Assembly: GCA_947561395.2 (NCBI GenBank) | Contig: OX387190.1 | Span: forward strand, 34,404,858 to 34,468,857 | Length of the DNA: 64,000 bases | Source: Buxus sempervirens | Taxonomy: Eukaryota > Streptophyta > Magnoliopsida > Buxales > Buxaceae | Reading direction: 5' to 3' | Shown here: in pieces, positions 35,971 through 47,309 of the stretch | Numbering within the stretch: position 1 is the stretch's first letter | Layout of the letters: every line of letters starts with the position of its first letter | Made by a program: the position numbers and the translations under genes | Notes under the pieces: model-generated | Told to the model about the DNA's origin: nothing | The model's input: the letters and a program-made list of their open reading frames with translations, nothing else | The model's database searches: none

Positions 35971-38900
35971 AGCTGTACTGTATCTGCTTCTTCGTTAACA
36001 AACGGTACGGGTTCCGAGCATTCTTTTATAGTAGGGAATGCTTGACTATATATTTACACATTGGTGAAAACCTGACTGCATTGAATTGAATTCGGTTAAA
36101 TGTGTTATTCATTTTGTTTTATGTTCTGGTTGGTAGGAGTAATGGCAGAAAGTTGCAGGCGGACAGAGTCGTGAAGTAGAACTGATTATGGGCTTAAAGG
36201 TCATGATTTTGCAACCAGGAAGAGAAATCAGGAGAGGCCAGAAGGAGACCAAATGATATAACTTGACAGTAGTAGTCACAGTACATCTTCAAAATCAACT
36301 CATGAAGCCATCCGGACAATTGGTCCTTAGCCTTTTACCTATTGAATACGAAAAAGTTGGGATAGCTCCCATTTTAAATGTGCAATAAAAGCTGGTATGA
36401 TACATTTTTTTTAAAACTACTTTGGTGTGTAGTGTATGAATGCAATCTGGCAACATTTAATTAGATCCTCCTTTCATGGGAAATTACCGCCAATTCAATT
36501 CGTGAGAGGGTGGCAGTAATTGAAGTACTGGAGGATTTGAGCTCGGTAATGGCTAAAACCATAGAGACTTCCCTAGACCTGTAAGTAAGTAGGACCCAAA
36601 CGAGAGTCATCGATCGGGAATAATAAGAACGGATCAATCTGCCAATTCTATCTTCAACATCCCGACTCCATCGATATAGACCGGCTCTATATGAAGAACT
36701 TCCTTTTTTTGTTAGACTAATCAGAAACAAAGAATTCATTAATTAGCTTAAAATAGATATTACACGCTGAGAAGTCATTTATGTCAGAACTGATCGTCTC
36801 GTACGTGGCCGGCTTTTCATCCTGCAATCTGTAATGGCAATGGCTAGAGCTGCTTGACTTCTTCCAAGTACGACCCTTTAGAGTTCATAAATTTGAAGAA
36901 AGAGGGAGGGCAAAGGGGGAAGCCAAACTCTGAAACACCATTTAATTATCTGATGGTTCCCCTAAAGTTTCTTTCACGATTTTAATCAATTAATTTCTTT
37001 TATTATACTGCAGTACGATAATAATATCAGATTCTCCTTGCTTTTATTATTCTCGAGTACAATTATGTCATTAAAAAAAAAGCAGCAATGCAAGGTTGAA
37101 TTTCACTCCATAAAATTCAATATATATATATATATATATATAATCGAAAATTTTATAAGAATATAACAAAGGTTCTAAAATGGCTAGTAAAAATGCAAAC
37201 GTTTTTAAATACCACTGATGCCTCCTCCTCTTCTGAATTTTTAGCCAAGCTACTTCATTTGTCGAATGGTTGCTTGGCTCCATTTGATAACAATGCTTCA
37301 TCTTCTTCCCCTATGTATACTGATAAAATTCAGGCAACATTCCAATGCTGACTTTTCAACTTTATCCACCACCGAATTGTGATGTAAAGATTAATTAGTA
37401 TTTACATCTTTATCATTGATCAAACTTCAATAGTAAGTCTAATTAACCTTCCATTTAGATGGGAGCTTGGCACCAAGAAAATTTTGGTGTGGGGATGGCA
37501 GTTTTAGGTTTGGTCCGACAAGAAAGGCCTTGTTTAAACCATCCTTCGGCCTGATTTTAGGTTCACAGGCTTATTTGGCCCAATTTTTAAAGCCCGAAAT
37601 TACTAGGGTTGGGCTTGGGTTTTTTTTAGGGCAGAGATTATGTTTGAGCGTGAGGCTCGAAAACCGGCCTAGTTGGGCTTAGACAAACCCTAAAGTTCTT
37701 ATGTGCTTTCTTAATCCGGACTCATAAAATGCCTTCAGGCCTCAATTAAAAGTGACCTCCAATCTCTCTCTTTCTCTTCCTCTTCCTCCACATTTATGTT
37801 AATTTTCTATTTGTCTTTGGTTTACACAAGAGGGAACAGTTGCAGGGTCTTAATTTAAAAGAAAAAGGTGATTGTTGTGGTTATATGTTGGGATTGTTTT
37901 GTTTGGGGAAAGCAATGTTTGGAAAAAAGAAAAGGGAGGCCAGAATCTAGAGGGAATATTCTCCCTCTTCTCTTTCGCCATACTTTGGGAATTGTGACAT
38001 GACGGAATGGTGGTTTCAACTTTTTTACCGGGAGTTTTAATCGCCAGTAATACTGGGACCATACTCCATTCCGGATGATTTCTCATCATTGCCAAAAGAT
38101 TCATCGTTCTTATCTACTTTGCCAAATCGCTGTGCATTTTCTTCTTGACTATGCGTTTCTTTGGCGTCTTATTAGATAATAGAGTAGATTTTTTCCCTTT
38201 TCTTGGAGATATACATGCTCTTATTGCTTTTACGTATTCTTTGCTCTATCCTTTTCATTGTTTAAACATCATAACCCCAAATTTGAATCCGTCATTGCTG
38301 AGCGAATATGGTGACTTGCAGTTTTGTACTTCCTTTAAAGAGAGATAAAAGTAAGAGAACCGAGAATAGATCTCGACTACAATTTTTTGAATCTGTCTAC
38401 AATGAATCATCGTAAATTTATATTAAAAGTTTATTTCTAATCAAATTCAAAAGCATACTTGACAAATTGTTAAATGGAAGATAAGGAAATCCGCACATAT
38501 CAGCATCTTGAAGGGGCTGCACATGCCTATATCATCACCAAAGTCAAAAATCTTGAAACGTAATCTTTTAGGTTTTGGATTACATCATAGCTTCTGATTA
38601 GAAACTTATTATCCAAATCTTTTTCTAAAGAATGTCTTGACCATTTCATCTTCCGTAAAGTACGGAAACAGTGTGCTTTCGAATTTCAAGTCAACCGATG
38701 GTCTAACTAAAACCACTGGTTTAGAAAACACCCAGTTTTTGGTTCATTTGATCGAACTGATAAAAGTTCTACATATTGAGATTCCAATGAAAATTTATGA
38801 TTCTCTAATGCTTATATATAGCTCGATCTTTTAATCTTAACCAGCTTAACAAAATATGAAAAAAGGAAAGAGAGAGAGAGAGAGAGAGTAAATTATAGTT

Positions 38901-40273
38901 AATGGGGTCTTTAAAAGAATTCCACCACTGGATTTTACGTTTTGGATTTCAAATTTTCTTTTTTTTGACAACAAATATAATGTTAGAATTTTGGCCTCAA
39001 TTGATGGCCAAATCATAGTCTAAGATTCAAGATATACATTCATAGATCATCCTAATATTAAGCAGAAGTAATAGGAAGGTAACTCTTGCCGTTATGATCA
39101 TGCCATTATGATCAAGTGACGTGGTTGCTGTATATATCTATAGAAATCCTACAAGGCTTCAATTTCCTTTTAGACGGTTTTTGGTTTTACTTTAGAAAGA
39201 ACAATGTCTTAAGGCTTACAGATGAATTTCATTTAGGCCTTTTAAACAGAAAAACAGAACACCTTAAATGTCACATTATGATCTGGTTCGTCTTTACTCT
39301 CATTAACAGGATTAGATCTAAGGCCAAGATCTAATATCACTTAAAGCCACGTACAATTTCTGTACTGCCCTTAAACTTTATCCAAATTAACCATAACTTA
39401 AATCAGATCAAAACCATAGAATCAATGAGTTTTGGCTCACTTGATGTCCCAAAGTAAACAATCTCAACAATTTATCAAATGAAGACTCCTTTGAAAAATT
39501 AAGATGGAAAAAAACTGAAATGTTAACGGAAAATAAATTTATTTCTTAACTATTTAAATTTGAATATTTTGTGGCCATAATTATGATTGATTAATTTTCA
39601 TTATCTCTTTGTTTTTTCTTTTTATATTTTAGTGAAACATTTTTATTTTTCTTGAGATATTAATATTTAAGAATTTTTACTTCTCGATAAAAATTTATAA
39701 ACATAATTATAATATTTGTCCGCTACTATGAAACTAGTAGGACCTTACTTCGATCCTTTCACGGGAATATCGGACAGAGTTCTGGTTTGATTGTTTAAGG
39801 CGAATTTTCTTTTCTTTCTCTTTCATTTCCTCTACCCTTTCGTCCGCTTCCCGCAAGGGGATGTAACCCAGTCCCCAGCTTGACCGTCGTAATCTATCCC
39901 AAGCCAGCAAGAGACTTTATATTAAACCTCATCCACGTCAATTGAGTTGCGTGATAGAATCCATGCAATAATATGGAAGTAATTATTTTCTTCCATTGTA
40001 TGGACTAAAATGCTTTTGCCCACAAAGAACAATCGTCCTCACTTCTTGTCCAATTATATTTCAAAATAACCCTATTTCTTATTTCTTGCATTTCCAGAGT
40101 TTGCACCTAGTCCACAGCAAACACGAGTACAAATCTTACATCTGGCATGAAGGGTGGATTCATCATTTCATTTAAACAAGACGAGGTAATGCATGCGTTA
40201 TACATGTAGCAAACTTGCAAGAGAATTGAGTGTGTTTTAGGTATTAAATTGTTAAGTAGTTAGTTATTGATAC
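35971..40273. other. Intergenic DNA between the PR-1 genes (left part)
   Basis: AT-rich with a (TA)n run at 37122-37142 and a GA run at 38872-38888. At 37465-37740 a GGCCTG/GGGCTTGGG-rich segment looks like a degraded transposon, not classified. No gene seen. Confidence 0.4.
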
Positions 40274-40903
40274 TGTTGGAAATAATGAGTGAATCTGAAA
40301 ATTCAAATTTCACTCAAACCAACCAGCAGTTAACCACCGGTGGAGTGGCAGTTATCCAACTGTTCCCAACTTGTTTATATTTGAATTTTAAACTTTAAAA
40401 TTGGTTGTTTGGAGTTAGTTAACACTCCATAACAGTCAAATTTTTAAACGAATAGGTGTGATTCACACCTATTCATATTGATTTAGCACCTTGAAGACGT
40501 ATGAACAACTCTATATATAGAGTTGTAGTTCTGGGTTTCAAATACAACAAAATCTGAGATTTTCTGAGTTATAGCTTCTGCAAATACAAGAGATTTCATT
40601 CCTTGAGTTTTTCAATTGCTGATTCAATTCATCCTTAGTGAGTGACACTCAATTGGGTTTGCCTTTAGTCCAATAGTCGGTGCTAACTATTGAGGGTTAA
40701 AGACCATTGAATCCTGGACGCCAACTGCTATTTACAACCCAGAGCATTGAGGAGATCATCCAATAGGGGGCAGATTGGTTTCAAGGATAGTGCCTAGCAC
40801 GCCTTGGTCTAATTCTTCTCAAGAGATAAGTTGATTTATTTTTTGAATTTTATTTTGTTTTCCAGATTGACAAGTTCCCTTTTCTGGACTCATATCTACA
40901 ACA
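40274..40903. mobile_element. Solo LTR, Copia-type (630 bp)
   Basis: Begins TGTTGGAAATAATG and ends CTACAACA, so the termini TGTTG/CAACA are inverted. Flanking 5-mers GATAC (40269-40273) and AATAC (40904-40908) differ at one base. Inside is a TATA-like CTATATATAG near 40511. No pol sequence follows, so this is most likely an LTR left by unequal recombination. Confidence 0.75.
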
Positions 40904-40908
40904 AATAC

Positions 40909-41356
40909 ATGTGGCATTAACAAATGGGTGTAGGAGGTAATTTGATAAAAAAGTGCACGGTGTTTTTCAGTATCAAATGTCAGCCTTCAGAAAAAACTAG
41001 ATAATAGTAGATTTCACTGTAGAAAAACAAACACGGTTCAGCATGGTAGTGGAAAGTTCGGAAACTAAACATTTGGAAGGGCTCTTCGTGATCTTCTCTG
41101 ATGTAACCAAAAAGTTACACCATACTTGACAAAAGAGTTTTTATTTTTTTAATTTTTTGGCACCATGAGAAAAAGGAAATAAAGAAGTTAATTAATAATT
41201 GAACTTTTATTTATAAAGATCTGTTGGATCGATAGATATAACCCTAGCCTGCAGTATACAGGAAACCACGGTAGAGATGGATCATCCACAAACTTACTTT
41301 AACATAAAATAGTAGTGATCATAGATCGTTACTAGTAACATCCACGTCTTCGATGA
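40909..41356. other. 3' flank of PR-1 copy 2
   Basis: Non-coding, AT-rich. Includes the likely 3' UTR of the minus-strand PR-1 gene. Nothing else recognised. Confidence 0.4.
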
Positions 41357-41842
41357 TCAGTAAGGGCGTTCGCCAATAATGTTGCCTCTTGGATCATAGT
41401 TGCAGGTAACAAAGAAGAAGTCACTGTTTTGGCATTTAACCCGGGCGCACCCAAGACGGACTGAGTCGCGCCAGACCAACTGAGTATAGTGCAGACACTC
41501 ACCTCCAACACATGAGTTTGAGTTATAATCGTAGTTTTTCTTTTCTGCAACCCACAAGTTCACTGCAGCTGTGCCTGTAAAGTCACCGCTTCCAAGGGCG
41601 ATGTTCTCACCATAAGGTCCACCAGAATGCACCAGATTGCAATCGACAGCTCTTTGGTTAGCATAGTTCTGCGCGAATGCCGCAACAGTGTTGTCCCACG
41701 ACATAGGACCGACGTTCACCTGCGCTCGAGCTGCGTTATGGGCGTTAAGGAAGTCTTGAGGAGAATTTTGGGAGTGGGAGACCTGAACCAGGCCTAACCC
41801 CATGAAAAACAGAAGAGCTAGTTCAAATCTAACCAGGGCCAT
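41357..41842 (-). CDS. PR1: Pathogenesis-related protein 1 (CAP superfamily), copy 2
   Basis: Intronless, 161 residues, same orientation as copy 1. Signal peptide about 1-24 ([17 protein letters not shown]). CAP motifs: [39 protein letters not shown] and CNYDPRGN. Here the CAPE1 context is canonical: CNYD followed by [12 protein letters not shown]-terminal ERPY and a basic RVKC segment differ from copy 1, so the paralogues are well diverged. TATAAATA on the minus strand (41915-41922) lies about 75 bp upstream of the ATG. Secretion and a defence role are inferred from the family. Confidence 0.94.
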   Translation of the reverse strand: MALVRFELALLFFMGLGLVQVSHSQNSPQDFLNAHNAARAQVNVGPMSWDNTVAAFAQNYANQRAVDCNLVHSGGPYGENIALGSGDFTGTAAVNLWVAEKKNYDYNSNSCVGGECLHYTQLVWRDSVRLGCARVKCQNSDFFFVTCNYDPRGNIIGERPY

Positions 41843-42179
41843 CTTCCTATCGTTCTATGTAAACAGATTATACGATAGACAGATCCTTGATTGAAATGAG
41901 GCTTCTGGTTGGGGTATTTATAGCTAAAAACTCAAGAAAAATAATCATTCTTCAAGTTGGGAAGAGAGCACTCAAAGATTAATAGTCTCCTTGTAAAGTC
42001 ATGCAGACGTCCCCCTTTAGTCACAAAAGCAAAGGCGTAACAGTTACGAAATACTAACGGTCATCGATCGACTGGGTTGAAGTGCAAGAGATGGAAAAGT
42101 AGAACTTTCAGCAAACCTAAGATAATGACACGTGCCAAATTGGCCTTTAAAAAATGTTTCTTACTGATGCCATTTTGTC

Positions 42180-42313
42180 GAGCATGCATCGTCTACAGCG
42201 GGGGCTGTAAACAGCCCCTCACATTCGGTGTGGGCCCCACCATTCATTTGGAGGGCCCCACATCATACATGTGAGGGGCTGTCTACAGCCCCCGCTGTAG
42301 ACGATGCCCACTC
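42180..42313. mobile_element. 134-bp Mutator-type MITE, copy 2
   Basis: Same element as 1589-1722, same length, a handful of differences. Perfect 9-bp target duplication CATTTTGTC at 42171-42179 and 42314-42322. The long inverted ends (GCATCGTCTACAGCGGGGGC) make almost the whole element a hairpin. It lies about 340 bp upstream of the second PR-1 start. Confidence 0.92.
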
Positions 42314-42322
42314 CATTTTGTC

Positions 42323-43087
42323 TTAATTTCGTTCCACAGAAGTCATTTTATTCTACACATAACAGCATTCGATGTTCCACAGGAATACTCGCACAAGATT
42401 TCTTCAGTCTTCCTGTAATTTTCTCTTCTCTTGTTCATTTTTCTTTTCTGATTTTGGTGGCTGTAACCGGAACCGGAATTAGTGCCTGTCTCTTTTCTAT
42501 GAAGCTAAAAGAATTTCCGTGAAGCACTAAGAATTTCCCTTTTTCCTTTGATTGGGTCAAAGGACAGAGGTGTGTGGATCGTTTTATCAAATTATCCTTA
42601 GACTGTGTTTGGAGCCTTGGATTTGAGTTAAAAAGAAAATAAAGGAGCAAAAAGTCATTTCCTCCGTTTGGTGAGAGTTGGAAATCATAAAAGAGGGGGA
42701 AATGGAAAGAAATTTTGCTACCAAATTTTCTTTCCTTATCTAAAATATTTTCTCCCCAAAAACCTAGAGATTTGGGGAGAAATGAAAACACGGACTCTTC
42801 GACAGAAACGAACAAAGAAAGTCTCTTTGCGCTCGCTCTCCTCGACCTAGATCTCTCTCATCTTGGAATCGACAGCGAATGCATCTGTCACTCTTGTTGA
42901 CCTAAAATTTGGGGAGCAAAATGTTGGAGAGCAAAACCTTCATTGAGAAGCCTTCATTCAAATCTCTTCTCCATCTTCCTCAATGTTGGAGAGCAAAATG
43001 GAGCAAAACGTCTTCTCCACTGCATCTTCACTCTCCACGGTTCTCCATTAAGTTTTCAACTCTCAACAGCGTCTTCTAGCGTGAAGC
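42323..43087. other. Left flank of the Gypsy element
   Basis: Non-coding or unrecognised. The phrase TTGGAGAGCAAAA recurs near 42924 and 42984. The last five bases, GAAGC, are the target duplication of the retrotransposon. Confidence 0.45.
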
Positions 43088-45357
43088 TGTAGACACCCCA
43101 AATTGCACAAACAATCATCAAAAATCATTATCTCCTGGAAGGCCAGCACAAAATTTGAAGAAAATACACTTTTACCTGTATCCGGATTGAGTATTCGGAT
43201 ACAAGTACCCTTTCCCGTATCCGGATAGTCATACCGGATACGTGTGAGCCTTAGCGTATCCGGTACCATGTACCGGATACCTTAAGGCCCTTTGTTATCC
43301 GGTCTGATGTACCGGATACCTTAAGTTTGCTCAAAATTAGGGTTTTCCGAGAGCTTTTCACTTTTACCATCATGTCCCTCATTAAATGAGGGGAAATCGC
43401 GGAAATGACCTTAGGGTTTAGGTTGGAGTGGTTCTAGACATTAAGTTGTGTCTACCAATGACCTTAGCCCTTGCCTATAAATAGGAGCCTCCTCCTTGAG
43501 CAAAGGACACAACTCTTGTTTTGAATTCTCGCAAAGAAGAACTCCAAGAGAAGAAGGAAACTGCTGTGGAATCGCCTCCAGCACTCAGGTAAGCCTCAAC
43601 TTTTCTTTTTATTTTCCGTCTTTACATTCCTAGATCTAGATCTCTTCTTCTACCTTTCTGTAGTGTAAAGCCTTGTTTGTATGTGTGGAAACCCTTCCCC
43701 GGCTCAAAGTATCTCAAGACTCCCCTAGCCGTAAAACGTGAAGGCGGATCTAGGAGAAACGAGACTGGGGATTGACCCTAGTGCTAGAACCCATGTAACG
43801 TAAGGCTTTTGAATGTTTGAAAACCGTTCCATATTCAAAGTACCCTTGATTATCTTAAAGAGAACAGAGGGAAACGATAATGGAACGGAACCCTAGGCTA
43901 TGCTAGAACCTATTTTATTGAATCTATATGCGTGTGTATGGATCTTGCTAGGTTTTTTTCACTTTTGCACACATATCACTATTTTGGCGGGATAGGCTCA
44001 TATTTGGGGTTTATTGCATTTATTGTGATAAATCTCAAATAAATGGCCTCAATCAATTCTGGAATGCATTTCGGACGATTTTGAAGTATTTGTGTTCATC
44101 TTACACGAATTTCATTTTTATCAATTTTCGGATTTGGATTTTACTCAAAAGTGGCTTAGCTTGACAGCACCTGTACCCCTACTTCGGACGTCCGTAACTT
44201 CATCATCCGGATGAATTTTGGGGCGATTCCAGAACCATGGGAAAGGTGAGGCTGTCTAGTTTATGTCCACCAAATTTCATGAATTTCTCTTTAGCCGATT
44301 TTTGACACCTCTCTGTCGAAGTTGAGTGGACAGTTCAGGTCCAAGTACAGAACTTGTCACTTCGACGGACCGCCATGTGTTCGTTTTAAGTCCGATTTGA
44401 GTGATTTTTATTTCTGAGTACTCCTTTTTGAGTCTATTTTCAAATCCAGTTGGTTTCATAATTTTTGGATTCCATTTGAATTATTGGTAGCCGATTTACT
44501 CAGAACTGCTCATTTGCATTTTTCTGGGTAAATCTGTGATCTTTGGGGCCTGTTCGGGAGACCACCCAAGGCACATCCGAAGGGATTTTTGTATGAGGCT
44601 AGTTTCTGTTGAAAGATGGCCATACAGACTTCATTCACACCAAATTTCGTGGATTTCTATATAGTGGATTTTTCTAGACAATTTTCCAAAGTTGCCCACT
44701 TACTACTTTTAAAAATCCCCAACAGCAACTTCAAAGGAGCATAACTCCTAGATTTTTCATTGGAATGAAGTGAAATTTTGCATGAGACTCTTATTTACCC
44801 TAATATTTCAAATGGATTTGGTTTGGATCAATTTAGAATTGGATTTGAATGATTTTAATGCAAATGGCATACTTTTTACCAAAATTCCCGGATTTGCCTC
44901 AACTTGGTTTTGGCTACTTTTACTTTGATTTCCATCTTTTGAAATACTCCAGAAGTGATATTGACATAAGAGAGGATCTAAAATCCATTTAGATCCTCAT
45001 GTGAAAATATCATACATTAATCCTTTTTCAAGGCTTTTTCATGAATTTTAGCAAGCTTTCTTACTTTGTTTTTAGCATGAGCATACACTTGGCAACCACT
45101 TCGTGTGGATGAATGGGGGTGCCTAACACCTTCCCCCGTTCATAATCTAATCCCCTTACCCATCTCTGGATTTTATTTTCAAGTAGGGTTATTTTTACCC
45201 TAGAATTTGTCATTTGGCTATTTTTGCCTACTTTTGAATCTTTGGTGTCCATTCTCACCCCAAAATCATGAATGGTGGCGACTCTCCCAATTTTTGCGTT
45301 GAGCCCGTGTGCTGACGGAGGGACGATCACTCCAGTGATTTTTTCCCATGTCTCACA
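43088..45357 (+). repeat. 5' LTR (2,270 bp)
   Basis: Starts TGTAGACACC and ends CTCACA. U3 holds the 25/14 palindrome array at 43178-43319. A TATA box CTATAAATAG lies at 43475-43484, so transcription probably starts near 43505. Differences from the 3' LTR include T43195 against C59369 and A45334 against G61508. Confidence 0.95.
43178..43319 (+). repeat. Periodic palindrome array in the 5' LTR (4 units, 39-bp period)
   Basis: Units at 43178-43202, 43217-43241, 43256-43280 and 43295-43319, each 25 bp, separated by exactly 14 bp. Each unit is two 10-bp complementary arms with a 5-bp loop, for example GTATCCGGTA, CCATG, TACCGGATAC in unit 3. Loops are TGAGT, AGTCA, CCATG and TGATG. It sits in U3, upstream of the TATA box. 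Function unknown; candidates are protein-binding dyads or hairpins. Confidence 0.92.
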
Positions 45358-45378
45358 ACTGGCGACTCTGCTGGGGAC
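45358..45378 (+). other. Primer binding site
   Basis: TGGCGACTCTGCTGGGGAC follows the LTR within two bases. It looks like the complement of a tRNA 3' end, most likely tRNA-Arg as reported for Tat/Ogre elements; the tRNA identity is from memory. Confidence 0.6.
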
Positions 45379-46872
45379 TTGTGGATTTAAGCCATTTTGT
45401 GTATATTCATGCTTTTTCACCACTTTTGAATGCTTGCTATTTTGTTTGTTTTATTTGTGCATAATGTTGTATTCTAAATCAGATTGGGATGCTTTTGAAT
45501 ATTATATGAATCAAATCATGTATGTTTTGCTTGATGTTGCCTAAAGGTTGATTTAGGAAAAGCCTATCTTGAAGCATGATTTGGTTGTATTTGGTGATAA
45601 CATGCTCTAATTTGAATTTTGAATACCATGGTTTGAATATGAGAATTAGTATCATGAAATCTAGGAGTTCAGAATTTTTGGGTATTCAAACATGATTCCT
45701 ATAAAGCATGCTTTTTTGTGCTTAAAAACATTTTTGTTATGCCATGCCTTTGATTTGGGGTATAGGGGGATTCAATTTGAGCATGAAAACCAAGAGCATG
45801 AAATCTGGAATTTTAGTGCACATTGTGGTTTTAGTATGTTCACCAATATACCATGTCAAGTAGTTGCTAAACTTTTAGGCATTAATTTGGGGTATAAAGG
45901 ATGCACTTTTGAGCATGAGAAATCTGAAAATTTTAGTGCATATTTCTGGAGATTTCAAGCATATTTTACCTCATTGAAACACTTTGGTATCATGTCAAGT
46001 AGTGCTAAAATTTTAGGCTCCAATTTGGGGTAGAAATGGTACACTTTGAGCATGAAAAAGAGCATGAAATCTGGGATTTTAGGGAATGCTTTTGAGTTTC
46101 AAGCATGCTTACATGATTTTATGGTTGTTTGTACAAATGACATGTTTTGTATAACACTTTTTGGGCATGTAATACTTTTTGTGCATATTTAGTTGTTTTG
46201 GTGCTTGCTTGCTTGTATTTAGCTTCATTATCTTTGTCATTTGTACCTTGGCTTGAAATTGAATGCATGGCTACGAAAAAGAGTGGCAAGGGGCTGGGAC
46301 GTTGTGAATGTTACCACAATTTAAAATTGCACTTGAGCACTTGAAACAATTTGCACAGCCTACCCTTTACCTATTAGGAAGTTGAACCATGAATGTGTGT
46401 AGCTTGGCGCACCGAGGTCGTGACTTCGGAAAGCGAAAGTGAAAACATTTACCTTAGAATTTGGGTCAATGATGTGATGACAATGGGATCTGTGATTCGA
46501 TTCCGGGCATCACTAGACTTGAGTTCTAAGTTGCCAATTAAGCCAAAACCCAAAAACCATACGCTTGAAGGTGGAGAAACACGTTTTCGGCTAAAAGCAC
46601 ACAATTGCGTTTGGGGAATTGGATGTAAATGTGGGAAGGCCGTTTGCATGTTTTACAGGCCAAGGTATAATGTGAATACCATATTGAATGAAGGTAATAC
46701 AAGGTAGCAAGGTAAAGCCATGTCCTTTTCCTAAATTTGAGGAATTTTGCAAGTATGATGTCCAAGCCCAATCTGGGGCAAGTTTTGAAGGTCAAATTAA
46801 GGTGAACATCAATTGGGAATAAAAAAAAACTAATCGGGTGAAAAAAATGAGTCAAAAAGGGCCATTTCGGCA

Positions 46873-47014
46873 ATAACCGGCAACTCAGGCCGGTTAATAG
46901 CAACCCTGTTCATATCCGGTATATATTTCCGGATAAAAAGGCATATGCGTGAATCCGGTTATAGTAACCGGATACAATAAGGCATATTATTATCCGGAAT
47001 GTTATACCGGATAC
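46873..47014 (+). repeat. Periodic palindrome array in the internal leader (4 units)
   Basis: Units at 46873-46897, 46912-46936, 46951-46975 and 46990-47014, again 25 bp with 14-bp spacers. Arms are variants: ATAACCGGCA/GGCCGGTTAA, ATATCCGGTA/TTCCGGATAA, GAATCCGGTT/AACCGGATAC, TTATCCGGAA/TACCGGATAC. The first loop ACTCA is the same as the first loop of the array at 63598. Confidence 0.88.
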
Positions 47015-47309
47015 GTTCAAAAATGCACAAATTGGCTTTTCAGCCCAAATTTTCAGAATAAAATGCCTAAAACACTGTGGATAATCCTTAGGCACCCCGA
47101 AAAGAGCATAAGAAATGTTCCAAAATACAGAAAGAAAAACAAAAAAAAAAGAATAAAATAAAATATTCTTTCAGGATTTAACCTAAGTTTGAAAACCAAA
47201 GAGGAAACCAAGGTGTCATTTTTTTTGACACCAACTCAACTCAAACATGTGTCAGTCAAACTCTGGAACTTGAAAACTGAGAAAATTCAGCAAATTTGAA
47301 AAAAAAAAA

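Noticed and set aside
43178-43319. CRISPR-like repeat-spacer array
   Set aside because: The regular spacing recalls CRISPR, but this is a plant LTR, the units are palindromes that differ from each other, spacers are only 14 bp, and no cas gene exists.
45692-46033. Leader protein of the Gypsy element
   Set aside because: The frame follows degenerate nucleotide repeats and shows no domain; Ogre-type ORF1 not recognised.
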